DNA of 25,927 nt from JBNLBT01 sp050303435 (GCA_050303435.1 JBNLBT010000042.1:1-25927); one strand, 5' to 3'. Numbered from the stretch's first letter, positions 6,292-14,524 are shown. Notes: generated from the letters alone by a model not told the origin. A program made the numbers and translations.

Positions 6292-7704
6292 AGCCTGCAA
6301 TGGGGCCTTTGTCGGGCCGTCTTCAGGGCTTGGTAGACGCAACTGCAAATCCAGATATTGCGCCATGATGAACAGGTACACCGGCACGATGTGCAGGATG
6401 AAGCGATTCAGCGTGGTGTAGTTCTGTGCCCAGGAGGCCGCGTCGGTGAGGAAGAACAGAATCAGGATGAACACAAACGCCCAGTTCAGGAACAGCGAAT
6501 ACAACATCGCCTCGCTGTATTTGCGGTGAATGTGATTGAACACCACGTAGGCCAGCAATGAATACCACAGCAACGACCAGTTCTGGCTGATCCACAGGCT
6601 GTTGGCAAACGCGTCCATGGCGTTGGTGAAATACAGGCGGAACTCAATCACGTTGGGAATGCTGATCAGATCCGGCCGCAGGATGAATGGCCCGATCGCG
6701 GTGTCAAATTCCAGACCGCCGAAAAACAGCCACAGACCCAGCAGAAACAACACGCAGGCCCAGTAAAACAACCGGTTCACCGGATTGATGGTTTTCAGTG
6801 TCCAGGCAAACAACAGCAAACAAAGCCACAGCCAGCCTTCCAGTTTGATCATGGGCAAAGCACAGATGAACACCAGCGCCAGCAGAAATGTCCGCCAATG
6901 GCGGTGTTGCAGAAAGGTCTGCAACGAGTGAATGGCAAGAAACAGGAACATTGCCATCCACAAATCGGCGTACCCCGCCATCACCACGTGCACCTGCAAA
7001 AACGGGATGCTCAACAACACAAAACACAGACCCATGGGCAACAGCGGGTGATGCAGTCGCGCGCGCATGCTGTGATAAAAATACACAGTGAAATTGGCCA
7101 GCAACAAGGGCCACAGGGCATTTAATACACTCTCATTCCACCCTGCAAACAAGGCAAAGGCGTAATAGATCAGGGACACGCCATCCGGGTAGTGAGCGAT
7201 CTGATTGACCCGTGCATCGGACAGTCCAATCCAATCACTGAAAGACACTGTGGCCAGTTCAAGTCCCTGCTCGTACCACAGCTTGGCCTTGGCTGCCCAA
7301 CCGACCCAGGCATCCCAGGCGACCAGAGGCAATTGCGCGTTGAGCACCCACAGCAGCAACCATTGCAGCGCCACCGCCGTCAATAAAACCCACCAGAACC
7401 AACCGCCGCTCTGAGTCGGCGCTGGCGTGCGTTGGCGCCACTCGCGCAGCAGCCAAACCAGGAAATACGCGGCAAACAACATCAAAACAACCTGAATCAC
7501 CAGCACCGGCACCGGCCAACCGGTCAGTTGAATCAGGTTCAGCAACACCATCTGCCCGACCAGGCCGAGAAAGAAGTTCAAGGTCAACGTCTGCAACAGC
7601 AAAGGATTGCCCGATCCACCACTCAATCGCAGCCCACACCGACTGATGGCCGCACCAAAGCCATAGATGCTGAGCAGATAGACAACCGCCATCAAGACAC
7701 TCAT
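6244..7704 (-). CDS. Polytopic membrane glycosyltransferase, GT-C / GT39-like (putative)
   Basis: 486 aa from the ATG at 7702-7704. That start is chosen because it overlaps the stop of the upstream gene as ATGA; a longer frame to 7788 lies inside that gene and adds a polar, unlikely N-terminus. The protein has roughly ten or more hydrophobic helices. Features match PMT/ArnT-like GT-C enzymes: a first large periplasmic loop with an Asp-Trp signature (W130-D-A-W then WAAKAKLW), HYPDG…, AGYADL, a K-x-E-G motif (MIKLEGW) and a late RFILHIVPVY segment. Such enzymes use polyprenyl-phosphate sugars on the periplasmic side, which fits the GT2 polyprenyl-phosphate-sugar synthase nearby. The substrate is unknown. 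The C-terminal 35 residues are hydrophilic and low in complexity, and are encoded in part by the overlap with the opposing GT4 gene. Confidence 0.72.
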   Translation of the reverse strand: MSVLMAVVYLLSIYGFGAAISRCGLRLSGGSGNPLLLQTLTLNFFLGLVGQMVLLNLIQLTGWPVPVLVIQVVLMLFAAYFLVWLLREWRQRTPAPTQSGGWFWWVLLTAVALQWLLLWVLNAQLPLVAWDAWVGWAAKAKLWYEQGLELATVSFSDWIGLSDARVNQIAHYPDGVSLIYYAFALFAGWNESVLNALWPLLLANFTVYFYHSMRARLHHPLLPMGLCFVLLSIPFLQVHVVMAGYADLWMAMFLFLAIHSLQTFLQHRHWRTFLLALVFICALPMIKLEGWLWLCLLLFAWTLKTINPVNRLFYWACVLFLLGLWLFFGGLEFDTAIGPFILRPDLISIPNVIEFRLYFTNAMDAFANSLWISQNWSLLWYSLLAYVVFNHIHRKYSEAMLYSLFLNWAFVFILILFFLTDAASWAQNYTTLNRFILHIVPVYLFIMAQYLDLQLRLPSPEDGPTKAPLQASTGGDEAAVQVDQPG

Positions 7705-8855
7705 TGCAGCCTCATCAAACAGTAGTTGCGCTCGGAGACCACCCGCGTCAGCGTGCCTTGCGCGGGGTCCACAGGCGCGCTGAGACACACATCGCCTTCG
7801 GGGCCGCTTTCCAGCACCAGCAGATACAGCTGGTCGGCCTGAATTTGATTCACCAGGGTGCCTCTCTGGGCATCAAATTTGGCCACGTTCATGGGCAGCA
7901 AATGGTACATCAGACGGGTGCGCAAAAAATCGTCGCTGGAGAACACCAGCAGCCGCACTGCGCCGCTGACTTGGTTTTGTCCGTGCTGTAAAAACTGCTT
8001 GACCTGATTGCTGGTTCTCAGGGCCAATGCATCCAGGTTATTGATGACGCCGGCCGCAGCGCCGGTTGCCTGCGCGTCCGGGTGATGCTGCCAGCGCGCC
8101 AGGTTCAACTTGGTCTGGAACAACACCAGCACCAGCCAGCCTATAAACACGCAGGTGAGCATCTCGGCGCGTGAATGCGCAAACACGCGCAAAATCAACA
8201 GGGACAGCGCAATCCAACAGGCCACCAAAGCCACCGGCGAGTATAAAAAACGTCCGGACTGATTGCCCAAATGATTGATTGACTGAATTTCCAGCGGCTG
8301 AAAAGCCGTCAATTCAGACCACAGGCGCCGCAAGGGATCGAAGAAATGCTGTGACCGCAGACGCAGGTGCCGGATGTACAGCTTGAATGGTTCCTCGGGC
8401 ATCCAGCCAATTTGTGGCTGCAACACAAAGCGCACGCCCAGCTGACGCACTTCGGTCCAATCGAGCCAGTCCGGATTCAGCGGGGTGATGGAACGGCCGG
8501 ACACGGAACGACCGACGGGCAACACATGCGTTTCACCGCGCACATCCTGCCACAGCAATTCGGCCTCCAGTTGCGGCGGGCGATCCTTGATGGCCATTTC
8601 CACCTGGGCATATTGGCTGAAATCGATGTCTTTGCGATTGACAAACAGACTCAGGGAGCCGTCCGCCTCGGACTGGAATTCGAGTCCGTCATCGTAAACC
8701 ACAGCCAACTGTCCATGCACCGGCGTCAGCGCACCGGTCACGTCCAGGGTTTCCACGGCGGTTGCATCGACGCGACGGCCGGCGCTCCAGGCAAACAGCA
8801 ACAGCACCAGCGCCAGGCTCAACAGCAATATGGCAATGAATCGGAGGGTGTTCAA
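7701..8855 (-). CDS. Membrane protein of unknown function, coupled to the GT-C-like gene
   Basis: 384 aa. An N-terminal signal-anchor helix (4-24) is followed by a probable beta-rich periplasmic domain (about 30-200), two more helices (206-225 and 231-248), and a C-terminal soluble domain. That domain contains FLRTRLMYHLLPMNVAKF, an Arg/Tyr/Pro-rich stretch of the kind seen in proteins encoded next to GT-C glycosyltransferases. I do not recognise the family. The stop overlaps the GT-C-like start (ATGA), so the two probably act together. The start is uncertain. The TTG shown (8853-8855) has AAGG only 3 nt away, and a CTG three codons upstream would give a more basic N-terminus. A strong hairpin lies just upstream, between this gene and icd. 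Confidence 0.7.
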   Translation of the reverse strand: MNTLRFIAILLLSLALVLLLFAWSAGRRVDATAVETLDVTGALTPVHGQLAVVYDDGLEFQSEADGSLSLFVNRKDIDFSQYAQVEMAIKDRPPQLEAELLWQDVRGETHVLPVGRSVSGRSITPLNPDWLDWTEVRQLGVRFVLQPQIGWMPEEPFKLYIRHLRLRSQHFFDPLRRLWSELTAFQPLEIQSINHLGNQSGRFLYSPVALVACWIALSLLILRVFAHSRAEMLTCVFIGWLVLVLFQTKLNLARWQHHPDAQATGAAAGVINNLDALALRTSNQVKQFLQHGQNQVSGAVRLLVFSSDDFLRTRLMYHLLPMNVAKFDAQRGTLVNQIQADQLYLLVLESGPEGDVCLSAPVDPAQGTLTRVVSERNYCLMRLQ

Positions 8856-8865
8856 TGCCTTCAGT

Positions 8866-8907
8866 GGGGTGCGGCGATCCCGCCAGGCCCGGCGGAATCG
8901 CGGCCCC
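8866..8907 (-). other. Strong stem-loop between icd and the following gene
   Basis: GCGAT plus a further six bases (8874-8884) pair with 8891-8901 to give an 11-bp stem with one G-U pair around a 6-nt loop. The flanks GGGG (8866-8869) and CCCC (8904-8907) can extend it across small internal mismatches. On the minus strand it starts 6 nt after the icd stop and ends 11 nt before the TTG start of the next gene. There is no T tract, so it is not a normal intrinsic terminator. It could stabilise the icd 3' end or limit read-through and translation of the next gene. Confidence 0.55.
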
Positions 8908-8912
8908 GCTCA

Positions 8913-10157
8913 TCACATGGCGTCAACCAGAGCCTGTGCAAATTCACGGGTGCCGACTTCCGTCGCGCCGCTCATTTGCCGGGCAAAATCATAGGTCACC
9001 ACTTTTTGCCCCAGCACCTTGACGAAGGCCGCGTTGATGATGGGCGCCACTTCGCGCCAGCCGATGTAATCAAACATCATGGCACCGGAAAACATCAGTG
9101 AACTGGGGTTGACTTTATTCAAATTGGCGTACTTGGGCGCGGTGCCGTGGGTGGCTTCAAACACGGCCACGTGATCGGCCATATTGGCGCCCGGCGCGAT
9201 GCCCATGCCGCCCACTTCTGCGGCCGCCGCATCGGACAAATAGTCGCCGTTCAGGTTGGGCGTGGCCAACACATCAAATTCACCCGGTCTGAGTTGCAAC
9301 AACTGGAACATGATGTCGGCGATGCGGTCTTTGATCACCACCTTGCCGGCCGGTTTCTTGCCATCGTACTGGCTCCACAGCTCATCTTCGGTCAGGGTTT
9401 GATCAGCAAACTCCTCTTTAGCCACATCGTAACCCCATTGGCGGAAAGCGCCTTCGGTGAACTTCATGATGTTGCCCTTGTGCACCAGCGTGACGCTGTC
9501 GCGGTTGTTGTCGATGGCGTATTGTATGGCCTTTCTGACCAGTCGCTTGGAACCGAAGGGGCTGATCGGCTTGATGCCCAAACCGGCGTCTTCAAAGAAA
9601 TCAACGCCCATCTCTTCACGCAGAAAGCGTGCCAGTTTCTTGTTATCCTCGCTGCCAGAGGCGTATTCGATGCCGGCATACACGTCTTCGGTGTTCTCAC
9701 GGAAAATCACCACATCCACGTCTTCCGGATCGCGCAGCGGCGAAGGCACACCGGTGAAATATTTAACCGGACGCACGCAGGCGTACAAATCCAGGGTTTG
9801 TCGCAGCGACACGTTCAATGAGCGGAAGCCGCCACCGACCGGCGTGGTCAGCGGACCTTTGATGGCCACAGTCAAATCGACGATGGCGTCCAGTGTTTCC
9901 TGCGGGAAATAATCGCCGTCGTACAGACCGGCGGCTTTTTCGCCGAGATACAATTCTGCCCAATGCACCTTGCGCGCGCCGCCGTAGGCTTTGTCCACCG
10001 CGGCATTCCACACCTGCATGCTGGCAGCGGTGATGTCGGGGCCGATGCCATCGCCCTCGATAAAGCCCAGAATCGGGTTATCCGGCACCTGCAGGCGACC
10101 GTCCACCACGGTGATTTTTTCGCCCGTTTCAGGCAGTTTGATTTTTTTCTCGTGCAT
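8913..10157 (-). CDS. icd: Isocitrate dehydrogenase, NADP-dependent
   Basis: 414 aa from the ATG at 10155-10157. It oxidatively decarboxylates isocitrate to 2-oxoglutarate in the TCA cycle (cytoplasm, homodimer). EGDGIGPD, the substrate loop FRSLNVSLRQ with Ser113, HKGNIMKFTEGAF, DRIADIMFQ and the cofactor segment HGTAPKYA are all present. The Lys-Tyr after HGTAP is the NADP-specific signature of the E. coli enzyme. Ser113 is the residue phosphorylated by AceK in E. coli; aceK itself is not in this window. A longer start at 10178 is possible. The chosen ATG is preferred because AAGGA lies 7 nt upstream, the length becomes close to E. coli (416 aa), the loop serine becomes residue 113 as in E. 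coli, and the predicted transcription start falls near 10180. Confidence 0.97.
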   Translation of the reverse strand: MHEKKIKLPETGEKITVVDGRLQVPDNPILGFIEGDGIGPDITAASMQVWNAAVDKAYGGARKVHWAELYLGEKAAGLYDGDYFPQETLDAIVDLTVAIKGPLTTPVGGGFRSLNVSLRQTLDLYACVRPVKYFTGVPSPLRDPEDVDVVIFRENTEDVYAGIEYASGSEDNKKLARFLREEMGVDFFEDAGLGIKPISPFGSKRLVRKAIQYAIDNNRDSVTLVHKGNIMKFTEGAFRQWGYDVAKEEFADQTLTEDELWSQYDGKKPAGKVVIKDRIADIMFQLLQLRPGEFDVLATPNLNGDYLSDAAAAEVGGMGIAPGANMADHVAVFEATHGTAPKYANLNKVNPSSLMFSGAMMFDYIGWREVAPIINAAFVKVLGQKVVTYDFARQMSGATEVGTREFAQALVDAM

Positions 10158-10179
10158 TTTGACGTCCTTAAAGCTCATT

Positions 10180-10215
10180 GATCATTATTTTAAATGATAA
10201 TCAATCCCGGCCCAA
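10180..10215 (-). promoter_or_regulatory. Putative icd promoter overlapped by an inverted repeat
   Basis: On the minus strand, TTGGGC (10210-10215) and TAAAAT (10187-10192) are separated by exactly 17 nt. This gives a sigma-70-like promoter with a start near 10180 and a leader of about 22 nt to the icd ATG. The arms ATCATT (10181-10186) and AATGAT (10193-10198) bracket the -10 box, and TGATAATCA (10195-10203) is a second overlapping palindrome. The ATGATAATCA core resembles part of a Fur box. A repressor site here is inference. Confidence 0.5.
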
Positions 10216-10328
10216 CTGTTGCGTCTGAAATTATGGAAAAACGTGAATTAATTCATAATTCCCAGCAAAGTAGATAGTAAACTCGGTAATTTATGTTTAA
10301 AATTAATAAAGGCTTATAAGCAGTTGAT

Positions 10329-11099
10329 ATGTATTTAGTAATCGATGCAACCAAGGAATCCCACCCGCTCCCGGACAAAGACCGCATCCGCATCGGGACG
10401 GTCGCCGATTGCGACATTCAGCTGAACGATAATAACGACGGCGACAGCTGCTGTGAACTGGTGCAGAAAAAATACGGGCACGTGCTGCGCGCCGAACAGG
10501 GCCCATTCAGGGTCAACCGCGTGGACTACCGTGAAATGGCGTTCATTGCACCGGGCGACATCATAGAGATCGACGGGCACAAACTGATGATCAAGGATGA
10601 GGAGTTCATTCCCAAGGAATTGAATGAACTGGCGTTGCCGGAAGAGGTCGATGCCGCGCCGCTCAGTTCGGTCAACGGCATTCGCAGTTTCTGCAACGGC
10701 TCCAGCGGTGAATTCATCAAATTCAAAGACCCCGACAGCCAGCGGTTTTTCCATTTCTGTGAACACGAAAACACCTTGAGCATCCGCGCCAAGGACGACG
10801 CCGATGAGTTGCTGCTGAACGGCTATCCAGTGACCCAGGCACGCGTCAGCAACGGCGATGTGATTTCATCCGAACAATTCAAGTACATCGTAGAGTCTCC
10901 GGGCAATTCCGGCTTCTCCAAGTTCAGCCCGTCGCACCCCAAAAACATTCTGCTCTCGGAAAAATACGAGCACAGCCCGAGCGTGGATGAAGACGCGGCG
11001 CCGGTGGTCAAACGTCACCCGCTGAAAGACAACCTCTGGTGGATCACCATGGTCTTGGGACTCATTGGCATGGCCATTCTGGTGGCCATTAAAATCTGA
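10329..11099 (+). CDS. Tail-anchored protein with two degenerate FHA-like domains
   Basis: 256 aa. Residues 1-90 resemble an FHA beta-sandwich (RIRIGTVADCDIQLND near 19-34; GDIIEIDGHKLMI near 76-88). Residues about 118-190 look like a second one, clearest at LLLNGYPVTQARVSNGDVIS (161-180) followed by FKYIV. Canonical phospho-threonine residues are missing in the first: RIGT replaces GR, and no SxxH pair is visible. Binding may therefore be lost or changed. A linker leads to one C-terminal transmembrane helix (235-253), placing both domains in the cytoplasm with a tail anchor. It is followed after 20 bp by a small protein kinase gene, so it may be that kinase's substrate, scaffold or target adaptor (inference). 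The ribosome site is poor. The gene is divergent from icd. Confidence 0.7.
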   Translation: MYLVIDATKESHPLPDKDRIRIGTVADCDIQLNDNNDGDSCCELVQKKYGHVLRAEQGPFRVNRVDYREMAFIAPGDIIEIDGHKLMIKDEEFIPKELNELALPEEVDAAPLSSVNGIRSFCNGSSGEFIKFKDPDSQRFFHFCEHENTLSIRAKDDADELLLNGYPVTQARVSNGDVISSEQFKYIVESPGNSGFSKFSPSHPKNILLSEKYEHSPSVDEDAAPVVKRHPLKDNLWWITMVLGLIGMAILVAIKI

Positions 11100-11119
11100 T
11101 CTTCATTTCTTTGTTTGCG

Positions 11120-11701
11120 ATGCCAGATTCCCCCTCCAAGCGAGTCGTCGATGGCTACGACATCCTCAAAGTCCTGAACCGCGGCGGCTGGGGCAATGGC
11201 GATGTGTATCTGGCACAAAAGGATGGGCGCCGGCTGATCATCAAAGCCTACGCCGATTCACCATGGATCAAGCGCTGGATGGGCGATGTGCTGTTGCGCC
11301 GCGAGAAACGCGCCTACCATGCGCTGCAGGGCGTGACAGGCGTGCCTGAACTGGTCGAATGCAATGAACGCAAGCGCTTTCTGGTGATCACCCACATCGA
11401 CGGTGAGCGAATCAATCACCGCATCACAAGGGACAATCGCCAGCAATTGCTGAAAAACCTCAACGCGGTGGTCGAGCGCATGCATCGTCGCGGCATTTAT
11501 CACCTCGACCTGCGCAATTCCGGCAACATTCTGGTGGACCGCGACAACCGCGTGTATCTGATTGATTTTGCCTCGGCGGTGATCTTCACCGGCCGCGGTG
11601 TGCTGTCGCGCTGGCTGTCCAGGCCGTTTTACTGGTTCGACCGCTACGGCCACAGCAAATGGGTGCGCATCCTCGGCAACGAGGACAGCAAGGTGCCATA
11701 A
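11120..11701 (+). CDS. Small RIO/Kdo-kinase-like protein kinase
   Basis: 193 aa from the ATG at 11120 (a TTG at 11111 would add three residues). Kinase motifs are intact: glycine loop NRGGWGNGDVY (20-30), ATP lysine K42 in RLIIKAY, helix-C glutamate E62, catalytic loop H128-L-D130-LRNSGN136, and metal-binding D149 in LIDFAS (an equivalent of DFG). The usual large C-lobe with activation segment and APE motif is missing. After D149 only about 45 residues remain, ending in a basic/aromatic helix (YWFDRYGHSKWVRI). This compact form fits RIO- or WaaP/Kdo-type kinases rather than eukaryote-like Pkn kinases. The target could be a protein, for example the FHA-like partner upstream, or a lipid or sugar; sequence alone does not decide. 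No strong Shine-Dalgarno sequence is visible. A bidirectional terminator follows. Confidence 0.78.
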   Translation: MPDSPSKRVVDGYDILKVLNRGGWGNGDVYLAQKDGRRLIIKAYADSPWIKRWMGDVLLRREKRAYHALQGVTGVPELVECNERKRFLVITHIDGERINHRITRDNRQQLLKNLNAVVERMHRRGIYHLDLRNSGNILVDRDNRVYLIDFASAVIFTGRGVLSRWLSRPFYWFDRYGHSKWVRILGNEDSKVP

Positions 11702-11723
11702 ACTGACACAGCAACTCGAGATA

Positions 11724-11754
11724 AAAAAAACCCGCAACCTGGCGGGCTTTTTTT
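11724..11754. terminator. Bidirectional Rho-independent terminator
   Basis: CCCGC (11731-11735) pairs with GCGGG (11742-11746) around a 6-nt loop. It is flanked by eight A on one side (11723-11730) and seven T on the other (11748-11754). It can end both the plus-strand kinase transcript and the minus-strand M16 peptidase transcript, whose stop codon is 17 bp away. Confidence 0.8.
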
Positions 11755-11771
11755 GTTCTTTGGTGAATCGC

Positions 11772-14495
11772 CTAGGGATTCAAGACCTGACCATTGACGT
11801 CCATCATCACCACATTGGCGATGCCGAGTTTGGCCAGCTTTTCTTTGAATTTGGCCGCGTCACCAACAATCACCCAGGTGTGGGCGTCGGCCTTGATCAG
11901 CTCACCGGCCATCGCGCGCACGTCCTCAAGCTGCACTTTGCGCACTTCATCGGCGTAGGCGTTCCAGTAGCCGTCGGGCAGACCGTAGGTGACCATCTCA
12001 GCAATGTCCGCTTCCACCGCGTTGAGGGTTTCCCAGCGCCCCGGCAGCGTCAATGTGCGTTTCTTCAAAGAACGGTCCAGCTCAGCCGGTGTGACCGGAT
12101 TCTCACCGCCGATGCCTGACATCTCTTTGTGGATCTCCTGCACCGATTCAGCGGTTTTATCGGTTTGCACCGGCGCCCAGGCAATCAATGGACGCTGTGA
12201 CTGGGTGTTTTGAATGGAGGTGCGCGCGCCATAGGACCAGTGTTTGTCTTCGCGCAAGTTCATGTTCATGCGCGAATTGAAGCCGGCGCCCAACACTTCG
12301 TTAAGAATCTCCAGGGTGATTTCACCGTCAAAACCGTAGGCCGGCACGGTCTGCGCCGCGAGGATCACTGACTGCTCGGAATCCGGCCGGTCGATCAGAT
12401 AGATCACCGATTCGCTCGCCTGATCGACGAAATCAATTTTCTTCTCCGGCACATCGCCGCTGGGCATGTCGGCAAACGCCGCTTCCAGTTTGCCCTTGAT
12501 TTCATCCATCGACACGTCGCCGGTGATGATCAGCGTGGCGTTGTTGGCTTTAAACCAGGTGCGGTGGTAATCGCGCAAGTCATCGACGTCAATGGCGGCC
12601 ACACTTTCGCTGTGACCGGAGCCGGAAAACGGCGCCGAATACGCGTGGCCATCGCCGTAAATCAATTTTGGCAACACCCGGAAGCCGATGCCGAAGGGCG
12701 AGGATTTTTCCTGCTCAATCGCGGCCAGTTGCTGCGTTCTCAGACGCTCCAGCTCGTCTTGCGGAAACGCCGGATCAAGAATCACACGGGCATAAATGTC
12801 CAGCGACTCATCGAGGTTTTCTTTCAGGGTGTTCAGCGACACGTTGGAATTGTCCAGATCCGCCCAGCTGTTCAACTGCGTGCCCAGGCTGGACAGGCGC
12901 GATGAAATTTCCAGAGCGGACAATTTGCCTGCACCCTCATCCAGCATGTCCATGGCCAGATTGGCGGTGCCGGCCTTGCCCTGGGCGTCGGCGGCAAAAC
13001 CCGCGTCTATCATCAAGCGCATGCGCACCACCGGCACCGCGTGACGTTCCGCCAGCACCACGCGCAGGCCGTTGCTCAATGTGGCGCGCTGCAAATCGTC
13101 GAAGGCCACTTCAGGCGAATCGCCCACAGACGGCAGGCCCTTGGACCGGTCCACGCCTTGTGCAGTGGCTTTGTAGTCATCAAATGGCAGCACTTCCAGC
13201 ATGTATTCACCGTCGCTGAGCCAGGATTTGGCAGCCGCCATCAGCTCTTTGCTGGTGGCGTCCGCGGTGCGCTCGATTTGCTTCAGGTGATGATTGGGTT
13301 CGTTGCCAAACACCTGGTTCTGTGCCAGCAGATCGGATTTGCCGCCAAAGCCTCCGACCCGTTCCATGCGGCGGATGAAGCCGGCGCGGTGCGCGGTTTT
13401 TACCCGTTCCAGTTCCGCCTTGTCCGGTCCTTTCTGCATGAATTTGTGCAATTCTTCATCGATGGCGGTCTCAATGTAGGCCAGATCGTCCTGTTTCAAA
13501 GCCGTGACCACGATGCCAAACAGGCCACTGATTTCTGAATTGAATGAGAATGCGCTGACATCCGATGCCACTTTTTCATCGTACACCAGGCGTTTGTACA
13601 GTCTGGATCTTTTGTCCGATGCCAGCACCCCGGACACCAGCCCCAGCTGATCGGCTTCGAGCGTACCCCACTGCGGAATATTCCAGATTTTGTACACCCG
13701 CGCTTGTGGCACGCGGTCGTACATGGTCTGGCTGTGTTTGCCGCTGCGTTTGCCAATCCAGGCTTTTTGCTTGATTTGCGGCGGTCCCGGCTGGATGTCA
13801 CCGAAATACTTCTCAACTTTGGCCTTGACTTCTTCCGGGTACACGTCGCCGGCGATCACCAACGTGGCGTTGGCCGCGCCGTAGTGGCTGTTGAACCATT
13901 CGTGCACGTCGTCCAGCGAAGCGGCGTTGAGGTCTTCCATGGAGCCGATGACCGACCAGGAATATGGGTGCGCTTTGGGATATACGTTTTGCAGTATGGT
14001 GTAGAAAACTTTGCCGTAGGGCTGATTTTCACCCTGACGTTTCTCGTTTTGCACCACGCCGCGCTGTTCATCCAGCTTGGCCTGGTCAATCGCGCCCAGC
14101 AAATGCCCCATGCGGTCGGATTCCATCCACAGGGTCATGTCCAGGGCGTTTTTTGGCACCACCTGGAAATAGTTGGTGCGGTCCTGATTGGTGGTGCCGT
14201 TCATGCCGGTGGCGCCCACCTGGTCGAACGGTTTAAACCAGTCGTCGTTGTAGTTTTCACTGCCGTTGAACATCAGGTGTTCAAACAGGTGCGCAAAGCC
14301 GGTTTTGCCGACCCGCTCATTTTTGGAGCCGACGTGGTACCAGACATTGACCGCCACAATCGGGGCCTTGTGATCTTCATGGACGATCAAGGTGAGGCCG
14401 TTGTCCAGCGTGTATTTGGTGTGGGGAATGGACAGATCCTGCGCCGCGGCTGTAAATGCCAAGGCCAAAAGCAGGACGCTCAGTGTGTTTTTCAT
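11772..14495 (-). CDS. Secreted M16 family zinc metallopeptidase, two-repeat (pitrilysin/PqqL type)
   Basis: 907 aa from the ATG at 14493-14495. The N-terminus MKNTLSVLLLALAFTAAAQ is a signal peptide, so it acts in the periplasm or outside. The inverted zinc motif HxxEH is H69-LFE72-H73, and the third ligand E151 lies in RGVVQNEKRQ. The C-terminal repeat (NGLRVVLAERHAVPVVRMRL… about half way) has the same fold features but no HxxEH, as usual for the inactive half of the clamshell. The length is normal for the family. An upstream in-frame ATG at 14522 is rejected because it lies just past a TATAAT box and has no ribosome site. The chosen start has AGAGA upstream. It is convergent with the kinase gene and shares its terminator. 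The likely role is degradation of small peptides; substrates are unknown. Confidence 0.93.
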   Translation of the reverse strand: MKNTLSVLLLALAFTAAAQDLSIPHTKYTLDNGLTLIVHEDHKAPIVAVNVWYHVGSKNERVGKTGFAHLFEHLMFNGSENYNDDWFKPFDQVGATGMNGTTNQDRTNYFQVVPKNALDMTLWMESDRMGHLLGAIDQAKLDEQRGVVQNEKRQGENQPYGKVFYTILQNVYPKAHPYSWSVIGSMEDLNAASLDDVHEWFNSHYGAANATLVIAGDVYPEEVKAKVEKYFGDIQPGPPQIKQKAWIGKRSGKHSQTMYDRVPQARVYKIWNIPQWGTLEADQLGLVSGVLASDKRSRLYKRLVYDEKVASDVSAFSFNSEISGLFGIVVTALKQDDLAYIETAIDEELHKFMQKGPDKAELERVKTAHRAGFIRRMERVGGFGGKSDLLAQNQVFGNEPNHHLKQIERTADATSKELMAAAKSWLSDGEYMLEVLPFDDYKATAQGVDRSKGLPSVGDSPEVAFDDLQRATLSNGLRVVLAERHAVPVVRMRLMIDAGFAADAQGKAGTANLAMDMLDEGAGKLSALEISSRLSSLGTQLNSWADLDNSNVSLNTLKENLDESLDIYARVILDPAFPQDELERLRTQQLAAIEQEKSSPFGIGFRVLPKLIYGDGHAYSAPFSGSGHSESVAAIDVDDLRDYHRTWFKANNATLIITGDVSMDEIKGKLEAAFADMPSGDVPEKKIDFVDQASESVIYLIDRPDSEQSVILAAQTVPAYGFDGEITLEILNEVLGAGFNSRMNMNLREDKHWSYGARTSIQNTQSQRPLIAWAPVQTDKTAESVQEIHKEMSGIGGENPVTPAELDRSLKKRTLTLPGRWETLNAVEADIAEMVTYGLPDGYWNAYADEVRKVQLEDVRAMAGELIKADAHTWVIVGDAAKFKEKLAKLGIANVVMMDVNGQVLNP

Positions 14496-14524
14496 GCGGT
14501 TTCTCTGGATAAATGAGTGCATAG

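Noticed and set aside
7705..7788. N-terminal extension of the GT-C-like frame
   Set aside because: It lies inside the upstream coding region, is polar, and the ATGA overlap gives a better start at 7704.
13704..14516. Long plus-strand open frame opposite the M16 peptidase gene
   Set aside because: It is a mirror of a strongly conserved coding region, rich in His, Val and Gly as antisense frames usually are. The same holds for 14567-15523 opposite ppnN, 8367-9101 opposite the unknown gene and icd, and 569-961 opposite the PDZ gene.
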